From the NCBI GenBank assembly GCA_963697455.1, contig CAVOOI010000006.1, positions 1-13,065 on the forward strand: a stretch of DNA of 13,065 bases. The letters are read 5' to 3'. The notes under the pieces are model-generated. The model searched no databases, was not told the DNA's origin, and worked only from the letters and a program-made list of their open reading frames with translations. Of the stretch, positions 12,388-13,065 are shown piece by piece. This DNA is from JAFEDN01 sp963697455 (GTDB lineage Bacteria; Pseudomonadota; Gammaproteobacteria; Coxiellales; Coxiellaceae). Numbering within the stretch: the first letter of the stretch is position 1; the number at the start of each line of letters is the position of its first letter. The position numbers and the translations under genes were made by a program.

Positions 12388-13065
12388 ATGTTTAAAGTAG
12401 GTATTGTAGGTTATGGATTTGCCGGACGTGGATTGCACAGTTATTTAGTGCGGCGCACTAATGGTTTGCAATTGGCTGGAATAGTTTCCCCTAGTCTCGA
12501 AAAGCGTCAGCAGGCTAGTCTAGAATATGGCGTCCCTACCTATGAAAATCTGGAGCAATTACTGAATGACGATGAGATTGAAATAGTTATCCTCGCCACA
12601 CCACATCATCTCCATGCGCAACAAGCTATTTTAACTATGAATGCTGGTAAGCATTGCATCGTTGATAAAGTAATGTGCATGAACGCCGCCGAGGCCCAGG
12701 CCATGCTCGAAGCTGCGGAACGAAATCGAGTACTGTTGTCAGTATTTCAAAACCGGCGCTGGGACTGGGATTTTTTAACTCTGCAAAAAGCTTTGCAAAC
12801 GGGACTGATCGGCGAACCGTTTCGATTTGAATCTAAAGTCAGCCGTTACCGGCCACCGCGGCAACTCTGGCGCACTACTAAATCGGCAATGGGTGGAATT
12901 CTCTACGATTGGGGCGCGCATTTGATTGATCAGGCTTTGCAATTAATTCCTAACCCGCTTGAGCATGTCTATTGCACGATCTCCAATCGTCATTGGCCTA
13001 TCGATATCGGTACACATTGCCAACTTATCCTGAAGTTTGCCAACGATCTGATTTTTGAAATTGAA
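12388..13065 (+). CDS. Gfo/Idh/MocA-family NAD(P)-dependent oxidoreductase, 3' end beyond the window
   Basis: 226 codons are open to the window edge; the family is usually about 340-360 residues, so a third is missing. The Rossmann fold opens at MFKVGIVGYGFAGRGLHSYL (GxGxxG). The second beta-alpha unit follows (LAGIVSPSLEKR), then VILATPHHLHAQQA and GKHCIVDKVMCMN, the position of the family's E-K-P motif. Here the catalytic Lys is kept but the motif reads D-K-V. RYRPPRQLWR leads to GGILYDWGAHLIDQAL, the conserved (D)xxxH catalytic segment with substrate-binding Asp and His. The ATG at 12388 has no clear Shine-Dalgarno and lies at the expected transcription start. Substrate is probably a sugar or polyol derivative, as for the family, but cannot be named. 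Divergent from cbpA. Confidence 0.85.
   Translation, partial: MFKVGIVGYGFAGRGLHSYLVRRTNGLQLAGIVSPSLEKRQQASLEYGVPTYENLEQLLNDDEIEIVILATPHHLHAQQAILTMNAGKHCIVDKVMCMNAAEAQAMLEAAERNRVLLSVFQNRRWDWDFLTLQKALQTGLIGEPFRFESKVSRYRPPRQLWRTTKSAMGGILYDWGAHLIDQALQLIPNPLEHVYCTISNRHWPIDIGTHCQLILKFANDLIFEIE

Noticed and set aside
1..13065. CRISPR arrays, rRNA, tRNA, insertion-sequence transposases, defence operons
   Set aside because: Looked for regular spaced repeats, RNA gene signatures and transposase or defence motifs in all frames; none seen.

Overview
The window looks like a gammaproteobacterial chromosome segment of moderate to low GC. The gene set is a CPA2 cation/proton antiporter overlapping an MTA/SAH nucleosidase, a cbpA-cbpM pair, an EntS-like MFS exporter, an APC permease and a PEP-mutase/isocitrate-lyase family enzyme. 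Together with several decayed genes it suggests a host-associated member of the Legionellales/Coxiellaceae neighbourhood. That placement is an inference from gene style; no rRNA is present to settle it. The left end (1 to about 680) does not belong to this picture: on the minus strand it encodes a eukaryotic Ty1/copia reverse-transcriptase/RNase H fragment that runs straight into the second half of a bacterial MFS transporter. This is either an assembly chimera with host DNA or a real bacterial-eukaryotic junction.

Layout. 1-676: copia pol remnant (-). 676-1146: 3' part of an MFS transporter (+). 1147-1280: GC-rich palindromes and a possible promoter. 1281-2668: a decayed gene of unknown function (+) with one frameshift and one in-frame stop. 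2669-3007: a tandem 13-bp repeat, a 19-residue very basic peptide gene and a PfpI/DJ-1 remnant (+). 3004-5762: mtnN and a KefB/C-like antiporter, overlapping by 4 bp (-). 5882-6058: a small unknown gene (+). 6122-7684: APC permease (-). 7756-8991: EntS-like MFS exporter (+). 8992-9231: four successive hairpins. 9232-9576: small two-TM protein (+). 9646-10491: PEP-mutase/isocitrate-lyase family enzyme (+). 10492-11032: convergent gap of about 540 bp with three strong secondary structures. 11033-12310: cbpM and cbpA (-). 12388-13065: Gfo/Idh/MocA oxidoreductase, cut by the window end (+).

Functional grouping. The antiporter and nucleosidase share a transcript (ion homeostasis; methylthioadenosine/SAH recycling). 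CbpM is the regulator of the DnaJ-like CbpA and is encoded immediately downstream of it. The transporters and the lyase are separate units.

The most unusual signal is not a protein. Positions 10604-10708 fold into a 105-nt cloverleaf: a two-part basal stem (5 + 10 bp) closing a four-way junction with no unpaired bases, from which three hairpins (10, 5 and 11 bp) emerge. Its only two non-Watson-Crick pairs are G-U wobbles that work only in a plus-strand transcript or plus-strand single-stranded DNA. It is either an undescribed structured RNA or a folded mobile repeat.
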